A DNA stretch of 64,000 bases from Dorea phocaeensis (lineage in GTDB: Bacteria > Bacillota > Clostridia > Lachnospirales > Lachnospiraceae): NCBI RefSeq assembly GCF_900240315.1, contig NZ_OEPZ01000003.1, positions 124,001-188,000 of the forward strand, read 5' to 3'. A program made the translations under genes and the position numbers. Of the stretch, positions 33,148 to 41,578 are shown piece after piece. Every line of letters starts with the position of its first letter. Position 1 is the first letter of the stretch. The notes beneath the pieces are model-generated. The model searched no databases. It was not told the origin of the DNA and saw nothing but the letters and a program-made list of their open reading frames with translations.

Positions 33148-34410
33148 TTATTTTAAATAATCCTGCATTATTTTCTTTGGTTCAATATAATATTCGATTA
33201 TTTTACTTCCATCTTTTCTTGGCCCTTGATAACTTGCTGCCATTTCAAAATGTATCTTACTTCCACCTTTTCCAGGTAAAATTAATGCATTAATTATGGT
33301 TTTTACCGATGGATATCTGTATCTTAATAGTTCATTATAAGAAAACTGTTTATAGTTCAACTGATATACCTCGTCATAATATTTCGAATCAAAAATGAAT
33401 AATTCTGATCCGGTTAATGCTATATGATCAATTTTGATTGAAAAACAATGTGGGGAAGTATCAATATCTTTATATTCCATCACCGAAAAAGGTACGGCAG
33501 ATTTTGTTAATGTAATATCAAAATTCAAGTCATCACCGGCAGCATTAACTCCTATAAAATGTCGATTAAGGTATTGATTAACCATTTCCTGCCAAATCAA
33601 ATCAAAATAATCTATTTTTACATGGATTGAGCCGCCTTTTCCATTTTTATATTTATATTGCTCAAAAAAATCTATTAAATCTCTGATTAGTTTTTTATGA
33701 ATATCCTTGAATACAAAATTACTTGAATCTCTTAATTCACAAATCACATAATCAATGTTTTTCAAATAGTCAAACTTATTCTTTACCATACCGGTTTTTC
33801 TCATAGAAAAGAAACTCTGAAAACTTTCTAACGTATAATCTATGACAAATGCCATACATTCTGTAATAAACACATTCCTATAGTTTTTCTTTTTTACATA
33901 TAAAGGTAAAAATAACAAATTATCGTCACTGACCACTTTTTGTGATTTTTTAATTGTATCTTTCCAAGATACTTTTCCTTTTGAACCTTTTACAACTGTA
34001 CTTTCAGCTTCTTTATAAAATCCATATCTCTTGTAGTATTCATAAATACTATAAAAAGGAGCAAAAGGGTAATCTGAATCATAAGAGTCATCAGGACCTA
34101 TATACTTTTGAGCTATTGCTGATGTTTTTGTCGTTTCATCATATTTTTTTATTACATTATAAAGCAATTGAATATCTTTTGAACTCTCTTCATGGCTGGA
34201 ATTAAGCATATCAATGTATGATTGTTCTGCATAATGTTTAGGAAAAATCACAAGAACCTTATCATTATCAAAAATAAATCCTACAAAGTTATAAACATCA
34301 GCTTTTTTTCTCTTCGAATAGGAAATCTCTTTTGTAGATAACTTGAACAAAGATATTACATTTTCGTCAACAACACTTCGATCAATGCCGTAGTAATATC
34401 TCTTCTTCAT
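33148..34410 (-). CDS. LlaJI-type restriction endonuclease subunit (McrC-like)
   Basis: 420 residues, AAAGGAGGAGCC site. The N-terminus VYNFVGFIFDNDKVLVIFPK, LPLYVKKKNYRNVFITECMA in the middle, and the nuclease core SELFIFDSKYYDEVYQLNY followed by ELLRYRYPSVKTIINALIL match the LlaJI/McrC-like PD-(D/E)xK family (D-S-K near residue 345). It is the DNA-cutting subunit of a GTP-dependent enzyme whose motor is the next upstream gene. Last gene of the operon. Confidence 0.85.
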   Translation of the reverse strand: MKKRYYYGIDRSVVDENVISLFKLSTKEISYSKRKKADVYNFVGFIFDNDKVLVIFPKHYAEQSYIDMLNSSHEESSKDIQLLYNVIKKYDETTKTSAIAQKYIGPDDSYDSDYPFAPFYSIYEYYKRYGFYKEAESTVVKGSKGKVSWKDTIKKSQKVVSDDNLLFLPLYVKKKNYRNVFITECMAFVIDYTLESFQSFFSMRKTGMVKNKFDYLKNIDYVICELRDSSNFVFKDIHKKLIRDLIDFFEQYKYKNGKGGSIHVKIDYFDLIWQEMVNQYLNRHFIGVNAAGDDLNFDITLTKSAVPFSVMEYKDIDTSPHCFSIKIDHIALTGSELFIFDSKYYDEVYQLNYKQFSYNELLRYRYPSVKTIINALILPGKGGSKIHFEMAASYQGPRKDGSKIIEYYIEPKKIMQDYLK

Positions 34411-34443
34411 ATGGCTCCTCCTTTCTCATTCATTTCCTTATCA

Positions 34444-35370
34444 TCATAATATTGCAATAAAATCACTACTAAAAATAGCTTCATCATTTTCAAAAGCTTT
34501 GTATAATTCAGAAAAAGATCCAATTTTCTTATCAAACAGTGAAATATCACTTTTGTAAGATGCTTTATGCACATCATTCCATAAATAATGCAACAATTTA
34601 TTCTTTACTTGTTTCTTATGCTCTAAATCAGTCGCACTCAAATCAAATTCTATGAAAAATTGTCCTATTTGCTTATCTTCGCCTAAACTTAAATATTGCT
34701 CTTCTGAAATAAACTTATTTAATTTAGTATATAAATCTACCCACGATATAGAAACCATAATACTGCCATTATTATACTTAAGATTAGGATTGTTTATGAA
34801 TGCTCCAGTTGAATCCTTGACTGCATCTGTGCTTATGTATTCCCAATCAAATCTTCTTTTAAAGGCTGTATCCATCACAAAAACATTTTGATCACTTGTA
34901 TTTACCGTTCCTAAAATATGAAAATTTGGCGGAAGCTTAACTTGTGTTCCTGCAAGTGCAACAATATCCTTTGATATCATTTCATTATTAATAAAGTATT
35001 TACTATATCCTTTATTCACACCAACTTTTTCTCTATCAAGCAACTGAAAAATATCTCCAAATATTGCAGCGCAATCTCCTCTGGACATTTCTTCTATGAT
35101 AAGATAAACATCTTTTGTAGTATCCTCATAAGCTTTTTCCAAAGCCAATGTAAATACCCCCTTTACAAATGAGTATGTTATAGAACTTGTCCCGCCAGGA
35201 GTGGATGATTTCTTTACAACTGGAAGAAGCTGACCTATAAAATCACTATAGGAAAAATCTGGATAAAAAGTTACTCTATAAACATAATCGTGGTGTACCC
35301 CTTTAATTATGTCATTATCTATTGTAAAACTCTTACCTGTTCCAGGAGCACCATAATATATAGTTTGCAT
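34444..35370 (-). CDS. McrB-like AAA+ GTPase
   Basis: 308 residues. Walker A IYYGAPGTGKSFTID is at residues 4-18, Walker B VYLIIEEMSRGDCAAIFGDI near 88, and the McrB-type signature LGTVNTSDQNVFVMDTAF then KRRFDWEYI near 155. It has no N-terminal DNA-binding domain, so DNA recognition must come from another subunit, as in BsuMI/LlaJI. GGAGGT ribosome site. It acts as the GTP-driven translocase of the restriction complex. Confidence 0.9.
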   Translation of the reverse strand: MQTIYYGAPGTGKSFTIDNDIIKGVHHDYVYRVTFYPDFSYSDFIGQLLPVVKKSSTPGGTSSITYSFVKGVFTLALEKAYEDTTKDVYLIIEEMSRGDCAAIFGDIFQLLDREKVGVNKGYSKYFINNEMISKDIVALAGTQVKLPPNFHILGTVNTSDQNVFVMDTAFKRRFDWEYISTDAVKDSTGAFINNPNLKYNNGSIMVSISWVDLYTKLNKFISEEQYLSLGEDKQIGQFFIEFDLSATDLEHKKQVKNKLLHYLWNDVHKASYKSDISLFDKKIGSFSELYKAFENDEAIFSSDFIAIL

Positions 35371-35374
35371 TTAT

Positions 35375-36223
35375 TTAACCTCCAATTTTTTTAACGTATT
35401 TCACAAACGCACCTAAACTTTTATTTGAGCTTAATACCGTCAAACTCGATACATCAAACGAATATCCTTCTTTATCAACAAGGTATAATGCTGCCAAAGA
35501 CCTTAACATAAACCAATATGGTTCATTAGTTAATGTGGTCTTTAAGGCTCCCGATTTATCTCGGAATTTCTGATCTTTATATGTTATTCTCTTTGAAGCA
35601 CAATCTAAATCAAAAAAATTATTAGCTTTTGGTCTTGAAACGCTAATATTTGTAATTAGTTTATCAAATTCAGTAATAGACTGTTTATTGGTATCATAGC
35701 CCACAGATAACAATATTGAATTTACATCATTATCCATCATATCAATAATATGAAATCCAACAACTTTACCCGAATATACACTTAAGGCCATTGATGGAGT
35801 CATGTTATCTGTATTTATATTTACAATATAAACTGGACGATTCGTTAAATGATATTCATTTGAAGAAATCCCATTTTCTATAACTGATGAAATCACTGGA
35901 AAAAATTGTTGTTCAAAAAAGGCAGATCTAGAACCAACAACAGGCTGTGTAAAAAAAACATAAGCTTTAATTTGTGGTTTATCCTCAACTGATTCTATTA
36001 AGCCCAAATAATTACAAGAGCTTCCATATACTTCTACAGTGCTCCTAACTTCAATATCACTAATATTTAATTTACTGTTGTATAAGTTTAACCTATCTTT
36101 GATTTTTATAAGCAAGTCTGCTGGTGATGAGTAGCCCTTCGTGGCCCATGCAGACAGTGCATTGGGATTTGCATTATCGATTGTGTCTTTTATTGTTTGA
36201 CATAGGATCAATTTATGTTCCAT
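35375..36223 (-). CDS. Unknown third restriction subunit (possible DNA-recognition protein)
   Basis: 282 residues, not recognised by any motif. Visible parts are AYVFFTQPVVGSRSAFFEQQ, VYIVNINTDNMTPSMALSVY and TLTNEPYWFMLRSLAALYLV. There are no nucleotide-binding or zinc motifs and no membrane segments. It sits between methylase and GTPase with 4-9 base spacers. BsuMI restriction needs three proteins, two of which have clear counterparts here. I infer that this is the third, perhaps reading the recognition site. Confidence 0.6.
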   Translation of the reverse strand: MEHKLILCQTIKDTIDNANPNALSAWATKGYSSPADLLIKIKDRLNLYNSKLNISDIEVRSTVEVYGSSCNYLGLIESVEDKPQIKAYVFFTQPVVGSRSAFFEQQFFPVISSVIENGISSNEYHLTNRPVYIVNINTDNMTPSMALSVYSGKVVGFHIIDMMDNDVNSILLSVGYDTNKQSITEFDKLITNISVSRPKANNFFDLDCASKRITYKDQKFRDKSGALKTTLTNEPYWFMLRSLAALYLVDKEGYSFDVSSLTVLSSNKSLGAFVKYVKKIGG

Positions 36224-36232
36224 CTTTTCCTC

Positions 36233-38083
36233 CTAATAATTCATTATTAAAACTTCATTCTTAGCATATCGCCAGCCACTAGTTCCGATATTTACAACTT
36301 TATAATTATTTTCTGCTATCCATTCTTTTAACAAAGTGTTTTCTTTTCCTTTATGTTCAAGCACATTGGATAGAATAAAGAAGTGACCTAATTCATCAAT
36401 GTGTTTAAGTACATTCAGTAGTTCAACTTCTTCGTTAATGCTCCAACCTTTCATCCCTCTTCTCCCGTCATTATACGCTGCGCTAGTGATAAAATAAGGT
36501 GGATCAAAGTAAAAAACAGTTCCTTCAGGATAATTGTCCCATTTAAGCTGTGTATAGTCTGAATTTATCAATTCGATTTCAGGCGCTTTTACAGAAAAAT
36601 TCAAAATCCTTTGTTTTATATCATCGCTATATCCTGCTACTCCTATTGGTGTATTAAACTTATGTTTTCCATTAAATCTGATCATATTTTGAAAAGAATA
36701 CATGTGCAATACATATAGCATTAGCGGATTTTGTGATTCGTTATAATCATCTCTAAGTCGTTCATACTGAGCTCTCGCTCCTTTTTCTAAACCATATTCA
36801 TTTATAGTGCTTTCAACCTGTCTAATTACATCTTCACTGTCCGTTTTTAACAACCAATCAACGAGGTCATAAATATATGGGTTAATTTCATTGTAAACAA
36901 CCTTTTTAATAGCAGAAACATTTGACCCAACATTAAATGCGCCACCCATTGCATCAACAAATGTGTCAATATTAGGTGGAAGCTCCCTTAATATTGCCGG
37001 AAGTAGAGTATCTTTACTTCCAGAATAATTTAATGGTGATTTATTTATGCTCATATCTTTTTCAAAATAAATGATTACTTCATTAAGATTACTACCATTT
37101 CTTTTGTTACTTGAACGGTGATTTTGGTATTCTCTGTAATCAAAATGATTAATTTTAACAACTCCATTTTTGGCAAAATGAGAAGCTAACTCACACAATT
37201 CTTCGACAGGGACTAAACCTTGATTGCTATAGCTAATTAGTATATGTTTGAATTGTATCTGTCTAAACAAATCCTCAAATATCATTTTAGCTTTAGTTCT
37301 TTGAGCGTATAAAGAATTCTTATCTCCTCTACCTCTTTTACCTCCAACGCCCTTAATAGCAGGGTAATCGTATTTTGCTAAAGTCTCAAACATATGGTAT
37401 GCAGATATATATTGAGTGACTGTATATGGAGGGTCTATATATGCTATATCACCGCTTATTTTTCTAACTAATTTATTAGTATCTTCATTATACAAAACAT
37501 TATCCGCATAAAGTTTCACTTCGTTAATTTCAAGTGGCATAATCTCAAACTCTTTTTCAGCTCGTGAATCCCAAAATTTAAAAAATGCCTCATATGTTCC
37601 AGAAATATTAGACACTTTAGTTATACTTTCTACCATTGATGCAAGTAAAAAATAATATTCATCATCTGTTATTATATTGTTATCTTTCAGGCATTCAATT
37701 TTTTGTCTAATCCCATCAATCTTGATACCATTTGATTCCGTAAAAAACATTCTGTCTCCAACAGGAGTATAATTATGATAAAAGAAATATGAATCATCCG
37801 GTATATAAGTTTGACTATTAAGCCACTCGAATATATCACTTTTATAGCGTTGCTTGAATTGTTTAAATGATGGAATTTGCTCATTGCTCAATTTAGCTCT
37901 GTTTATCACATACGAATAAAACAAGAAATCATTAGAGATTATTTTGTATCTATCTTTAAAATAATCTCCTACGCATCCTGTTCCGCCAAATAAATCAGCA
38001 AAAGTATCTCCTGTAATATTATTTTCTTCAATAACGTTTTCAATTGCTGAAAGTAATTTAACTTTACTTCCTAAATATCTCAT
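36233..38083 (-). CDS. Double D12-class adenine-specific DNA methylase (fusion)
   Basis: 616 residues: two complete Dam-like methylases in one chain. Domain 1 (1-~335): YLGSKVKLLSAIENVI, FADLFGGTGCVGDYF, DIAYIDPPYTVTQYISAYH. Domain 2 (~345-616): NYSGSKDTLLPAILRELP, FVDAMGGAFNVGSNVS, GTVFYFDPPYFITSAAYND. M.FokI has the same architecture and methylates the two strands of an asymmetric site. The modification arm of the restriction operon therefore probably targets a non-palindromic sequence. Its start overlaps the HTH gene (ATGA). Confidence 0.93.
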   Translation of the reverse strand: MRYLGSKVKLLSAIENVIEENNITGDTFADLFGGTGCVGDYFKDRYKIISNDFLFYSYVINRAKLSNEQIPSFKQFKQRYKSDIFEWLNSQTYIPDDSYFFYHNYTPVGDRMFFTESNGIKIDGIRQKIECLKDNNIITDDEYYFLLASMVESITKVSNISGTYEAFFKFWDSRAEKEFEIMPLEINEVKLYADNVLYNEDTNKLVRKISGDIAYIDPPYTVTQYISAYHMFETLAKYDYPAIKGVGGKRGRGDKNSLYAQRTKAKMIFEDLFRQIQFKHILISYSNQGLVPVEELCELASHFAKNGVVKINHFDYREYQNHRSSNKRNGSNLNEVIIYFEKDMSINKSPLNYSGSKDTLLPAILRELPPNIDTFVDAMGGAFNVGSNVSAIKKVVYNEINPYIYDLVDWLLKTDSEDVIRQVESTINEYGLEKGARAQYERLRDDYNESQNPLMLYVLHMYSFQNMIRFNGKHKFNTPIGVAGYSDDIKQRILNFSVKAPEIELINSDYTQLKWDNYPEGTVFYFDPPYFITSAAYNDGRRGMKGWSINEEVELLNVLKHIDELGHFFILSNVLEHKGKENTLLKEWIAENNYKVVNIGTSGWRYAKNEVLIMNY

Positions 38084-38304
38084 AGTTTCACCTGTTTCTT
38101 TTTCTTTATTGTATTATCAAATATATCCTGCTCGTTATTACGAAACTGTCTTGGATCTTCCGGTTTTTTCGCATCACCCGGGATAATCCATGTATTTCCT
38201 TTTAGAAATGCGCCTTCGATTCTTCCTTCAATGCACAAAGTCGTTACTCTTCTTCTTGACACATTCCATTTTTTAGCCATTTCAGTTGTAGTATAAAAAA
38301 TCAT
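38080..38304 (-). CDS. Helix-turn-helix controller of the restriction operon
   Basis: 74 residues. MIFYTTTEMAKKWNVSRRRV then TTLCIEGRIEGAFLKGNTWI and IPGDAKKPEDPRQ is the HTH_17/excisionase-like winged helix seen at the head of many Firmicutes R-M operons. It is first in the operon and translationally coupled to the methylase. It may delay restriction until modification is complete, like C proteins, although it belongs to another family. Confidence 0.8.
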   Translation of the reverse strand: MIFYTTTEMAKKWNVSRRRVTTLCIEGRIEGAFLKGNTWIIPGDAKKPEDPRQFRNNEQDIFDNTIKKKKQVKL

Positions 38305-38346
38305 TATTAACCTCCATATACTTCAAGAAAATATCACAAATTATTC

Positions 38347-38364
38347 TATACCTTTTAAGGAATA
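38347..38364. promoter_or_regulatory. Candidate operator of the restriction operon
   Basis: Imperfect palindrome TATACCTTTTAAGGAATA about 45 bp upstream of the controller gene start, in an AT-rich promoter region. A binding partner is not shown. Confidence 0.35.
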
Positions 38365-38379
38365 CTTACAATCTAAAAA

Positions 38380-38410
38380 TAGGTGTGCATAACTAATCAC
38401 TACACACCTG
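38380..38410 (-). terminator. Terminator after the GIY-YIG gene
   Basis: Minus-strand AGGTGTGTAG / GCACACCTATTTTT, with a stem of 7-8 bp and a T tract. Confidence 0.8.
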
Positions 38411-38418
38411 TCTCTATA

Positions 38419-39279
38419 TTATATAGTTTCATTACTTTCTATTTCTTTTAAAGACCTTCCCGCTTTTGTTTTCCAGGTACGTGGCCCACTTACACTATAA
38501 CCCAATATAAAATCTGCTGCTGCAGATGAACTTGAAAACAATATATCCTCTGTTGTAATTAAATTCTTTACTTTATCTGAATTAATAAGTTTTTGCCTTA
38601 ACTTTTTCATTCCTGAGCTTAAAGATTTAGCTGATGTTTTTTCATTAATTGTAGCACCTGCAAATACAACAAAACCTTCAGCAGTTACTTTTCCAGTCGC
38701 ATTCACAGATCCTGATGTAACATAAAGCATTTCATCATCGCCTGTTGTACTCGATGAAACCGCCTGTGCAAAAGGTTCCAAAACCTTATATCCAAGTGCA
38801 TTGATAAGAATCTTAACATTATCAACAAACTCTTCCATAACAGCTATCTGAGATTCCTTCATAACCGTATTTCGATATGTATTCTTTGTAAGAACAAGAA
38901 ATCTATTACTAGTTCTTGCTATTTCAACAAATCGATTTTCTAAGTATCTAATGAGTGCTTTATTTAAGTCTCTACCTATAAATACAACTGCAGTATTCCA
39001 GTAATACTTTTCTTTTTCAGCTTGATAATCTCTTAAATGCTGTACAAGTCTTTCTTTTACATTTTCAGCTTCACCGATATATACAGAATCAGATCCATCA
39101 TCTTCTTTACAAAACAAAAAGTATACTCCTGCCTGGGTGATATCATCACGGTCACAAGAAGAAATCTCTATACGTGGAATCTTGATTGCTTTTCCATTCC
39201 AATTTGATAACTCAGCTATAATCAGACTATCCGCCGTTCCATTTACAAGAAATAATTCTATAGATTTTCCATAAGCCAT
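38419..39279 (-). CDS. GIY-YIG nuclease with DUF4357
   Basis: 286 residues. The GIY-YIG core is at about 50-90 (AGVYFLFCKEDDGSDSVYIG, EAENVKERLVQHLRDY) with the Arg and Glu of the catalytic set (NVKERL, IRYLENRFVEIA). The C-terminal DUF4357 covers ~225-280 (SSAAADFILGYSVSGPRTWK, TKAGRSLKEIE). Such proteins recur in defence islands beside R-M systems, as here. Expression is under a leader with two tandem 27-bp repeats. Confidence 0.92.
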   Translation of the reverse strand: MAYGKSIELFLVNGTADSLIIAELSNWNGKAIKIPRIEISSCDRDDITQAGVYFLFCKEDDGSDSVYIGEAENVKERLVQHLRDYQAEKEKYYWNTAVVFIGRDLNKALIRYLENRFVEIARTSNRFLVLTKNTYRNTVMKESQIAVMEEFVDNVKILINALGYKVLEPFAQAVSSSTTGDDEMLYVTSGSVNATGKVTAEGFVVFAGATINEKTSAKSLSSGMKKLRQKLINSDKVKNLITTEDILFSSSSAAADFILGYSVSGPRTWKTKAGRSLKEIESNETI

Positions 39280-39292
39280 TATTAATCACCGC

Positions 39293-39347
39293 CATTCAAT
39301 ATTTTTGTATAACCAACCTACATTCAGTATTTTTGTACGGTCAACCT
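39293..39347. repeat. Tandem 27-bp repeats upstream of the GIY-YIG gene
   Basis: Two copies of CATTCA-R-TATTTTTGTA then four variable bases and CAACCT (39293-39319 and 39321-39347), differing at about 5 positions. On the minus strand each begins with an AGGTTG element, one being TTGACC. They end 14 bases before the GIY-YIG start codon and probably bind a regulator. Confidence 0.75.
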
Positions 39348-39463
39348 TGTATTTGCCTTCGTTTTAAGGAGTAGTGTAAAGAAATAATTCCCATAAAATT
39401 ACCTGCCACTATTCTTCTGAAAAGACTCATTTTTAAGCATTTTCACACTTTTTCTTATGTACT

Positions 39464-39697
39464 TTAGTCAACAATACTGCCATCTCAACAAGTTTTACTT
39501 GTAGCGATATCCATATAAATATCTTCTAATAACCAATCAGCCTTGACCGTTGCAAGACGTGTTAATCCTTATACCTATGCTTGCAAACTTTTTAACTGTT
39601 CACTACTGTTAGAACTCACCCTTGCATAAACTGCTACTTTTTTATCCCTCTGTTTTGGTTTTGCAGGTATAATTTCTACTTTTAATTTATCTTCCAT
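39464..39697 (-). pseudogene. Serine recombinase N-terminal remnant
   Basis: Reading from ATG 39697: MEDKLKVEIIPAKPKQRDKK then VAVYARVSSNSSEQLKSLQA, stop, V, stop, GLTRLATVKADWLLEDIYMD and IATSKT. This is the resolvase domain start of large serine recombinases (YARVS with the catalytic Ser, SLQAQ). It carries in-frame TAG, TAA and TGA and lacks the remaining ~450 residues. It is a dead integrase from a past mobile element. Confidence 0.88.
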
Positions 39698-39964
39698 TTT
39701 GCACCTCTGCAATAATAGGATACTCATCACGTGTATTTCTTTGCCCTTATCTTGAGTGTCCTATCTTGTTTTAGCATAAAAATGCATCCAAAATCTCCAC
39801 AGAAACTGACAGTAGCTCTATTCACTCAGCACCTCAAAAAGTAGTTTTTGAACTCCACCCTATGTAAATTGAAACTATAAAACTATTGTAAAATCAAGGG
39901 AAAACAGCTTTTTTCTAAATCAGCATTTTTTGATGATATTCAAAATCCCTTGATTTCAAGGATT
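39698..39964. other. Non-coding relic region
   Basis: No open gene. It contains an inverted repeat AATCAAGGG / CCCTTGATT and the nested palindrome CCTTGATTTCAAGG, which looks like the transcription terminator of the rlmD-like tail next to it. Confidence 0.45.
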
Positions 39965-40015
39965 TTATGCCTTGTATTTTCTTTTTCTTGACAGCAGACA
40001 GACGCACTCCACATG
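39965..40015 (-). pseudogene. 3'-terminal fragment resembling rlmD/rumA (possible att site)
   Basis: Sixteen codons plus TAA reading HVECVCLLSRKRKYKA. HVE(C/T)VxLLS is the conserved C-terminal end of 23S rRNA (uracil-5-)-methyltransferases. No other part of the gene is present. The 3' end of rumA/rlmD is an established insertion target of Firmicutes ICEs, so this is probably a duplicated attachment segment. It joins the PLD gene end directly. Confidence 0.6.
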
Positions 40016-40016
40016 G

Positions 40017-40769
40017 TTAAAACAAGGAAACACATCCTTGTTTTTTTAATTTCATGAATTCATCCGCAAAACTTTCTGCCGTTGTTCTATTACGGTCAAT
40101 GCTAATTGTTTCTTTATTATAGTTTGCTGCCTTCGTCCAATTAAATGTTCCGTGAACAACTGTATATAAATCGATAATGCAAAACTTGTCGTGCATTATA
40201 TTTTTATAAAGAGATTCGATGGAAACCCAGTATGTACTAAATTCTTCCGACAAATCAAATTCAACATTTCGATTTTTCTCATTATCATCAAGGACAATTT
40301 CAATCAACACACCCTCTCTTTTCTTCTTCAAGAGTTCCTGGTATAAAACCGGATCCGTAAACCATGCCATCGCAACCAAAATCATATATTTTGCATTTCT
40401 AATTTCCTCTATAATTTGTTTCTGAATATTTTCAAACAATACTTCTTGACTGACCTCTTCATAATCCAACAATGCTCCTGGTTTAAAAATTACATCAGCT
40501 AACATATATTCATCACTTACAGGATAAATTTCGTTGCATACATTTTTGACATACTCCGAATGCGACTTCAATTGAACCAATTTCTCAGGAATAATACTCA
40601 AGTAAATGTATTCTTTGCGTTGGTCCCAAATCCCACTATATGCAAACGCTACTGTCTTTTCAAACGTAACATTGCAAATTTTAAGCAGATTAACAATTTC
40701 CTCTTTATCTTTATAATCACCAATCGAAACCATATCAATCAGTAATTTTTTATATTCTCGTTCTGTCAC
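40017..40769 (-). CDS. Phospholipase D-like nuclease family protein
   Basis: 250 residues, GTG start with GGAGGAAA. One HKD-type motif near the C-terminus, HDKFCIIDLYTVVHGTFNWT, with the usual GTFNWT glycine/asparagine step. Upstream is EIRNAKYMILVAMAWFTDPV, typical of PLDc_2. The N-terminal 95 residues are unassigned. A single HKD copy implies a dimer, like Nuc-type nucleases. It pairs with the XRE gene 20 bases upstream. Confidence 0.85.
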   Translation of the reverse strand: MTEREYKKLLIDMVSIGDYKDKEEIVNLLKICNVTFEKTVAFAYSGIWDQRKEYIYLSIIPEKLVQLKSHSEYVKNVCNEIYPVSDEYMLADVIFKPGALLDYEEVSQEVLFENIQKQIIEEIRNAKYMILVAMAWFTDPVLYQELLKKKREGVLIEIVLDDNEKNRNVEFDLSEEFSTYWVSIESLYKNIMHDKFCIIDLYTVVHGTFNWTKAANYNKETISIDRNRTTAESFADEFMKLKKQGCVSLF

Positions 40770-40789
40770 ACTGTTTCCTCCACCCCTAA

Positions 40790-41020
40790 TTATCTATCTG
40801 TTTTTACATCTGTTACTCTCTTCACATAGGTCAATTCAATATCATATCCAAGAACCTCAAGCATCTGCACGAAGGTCTTATTTACAACCCCGACATTCTT
40901 TTTGATGATGCGATTCACATACTGACCTGTTGTCCCAACATCCTCTGCAAGTTGTGCCTGCGTAGTTTCATTTTCTATACATTTTATTTTTACATCTACT
41001 TCAATGTTATTTTTGACCAT
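40790..41020 (-). CDS. Small XRE helix-turn-helix regulator
   Basis: 76 residues from ATG 41020 (GGAGA site). VKIKCIENETTQAQLAEDVG and TTGQYVNRIIKKNVGVVNKT form the helix-turn-helix; the end ELTYVKR is a beta strand. It is probably the regulator of the PLD gene and resembles a short antitoxin-like Cro protein. Confidence 0.8.
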   Translation of the reverse strand: MVKNNIEVDVKIKCIENETTQAQLAEDVGTTGQYVNRIIKKNVGVVNKTFVQMLEVLGYDIELTYVKRVTDVKTDR

Positions 41021-41053
41021 ATATATTCTCCATTGCACCGTTAAATCTAACAC

Positions 41054-41578
41054 AAAAAAGATTATTTATAACATTATATCACGCTTGTTTCAGACTTTCA
41101 TTACCAAACTGAAAAAAAGCACCCCACAATTGCTGCAAGATGCGTACCATTCTCAACATTTACATTTTTAATTATTAAATGTAGTAGTCACTTAGTAGAA
41201 CCCTGTTAACGATTACAATTTGGAACAAACTTTCTATATAACCCCATTAACGATTACTTTACATTTACCCGTTTAAAGTGACTTAAAAGTAGTCACTTGG
41301 TAGTCTCAATCTATCCTACTATCCATGAAATGCCCCATTTTGCCCCATTATATTGCGAATTGCATGTATTCCAAGAGTCCTGCCGTGGCAAATAAATAAT
41401 ACTTTTATCATAGTAATTTTTTGCTCCTTTTTGCCCGGAAATACCGTATTTTGCGAGGTTTCCGGGGATTTGTGTTTTGTTGCCTAATCAGTGGTAACTA
41501 GGCAAATTATAGCATATTATTGCAAGTTGTGGCTACCTGTTAGTAGTAGAAATAATAGTAAAAAGGGAACGGTTACTA
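41054..41578. other. 525-bp intergenic region with repeated motifs
   Basis: No gene recognised. It holds two copies of GTAGTCACTTRGTAG (41184-41198 and 41289-41303), two copies of TTAACGATTAC (41206-41216 and 41247-41257), and a CCCGGAAA / TTTCCGGGG hairpin around 41433-41470. The layout recalls recombinase-binding or iteron sites near mobile-element ends. Confidence 0.5.

Noticed and set aside
33148-38304. Classical McrBC (modification-dependent) system
   Set aside because: The operon contains its own methylase and a LlaJI-type rather than McrC-type nuclease, so a modification-blocked system is more likely.
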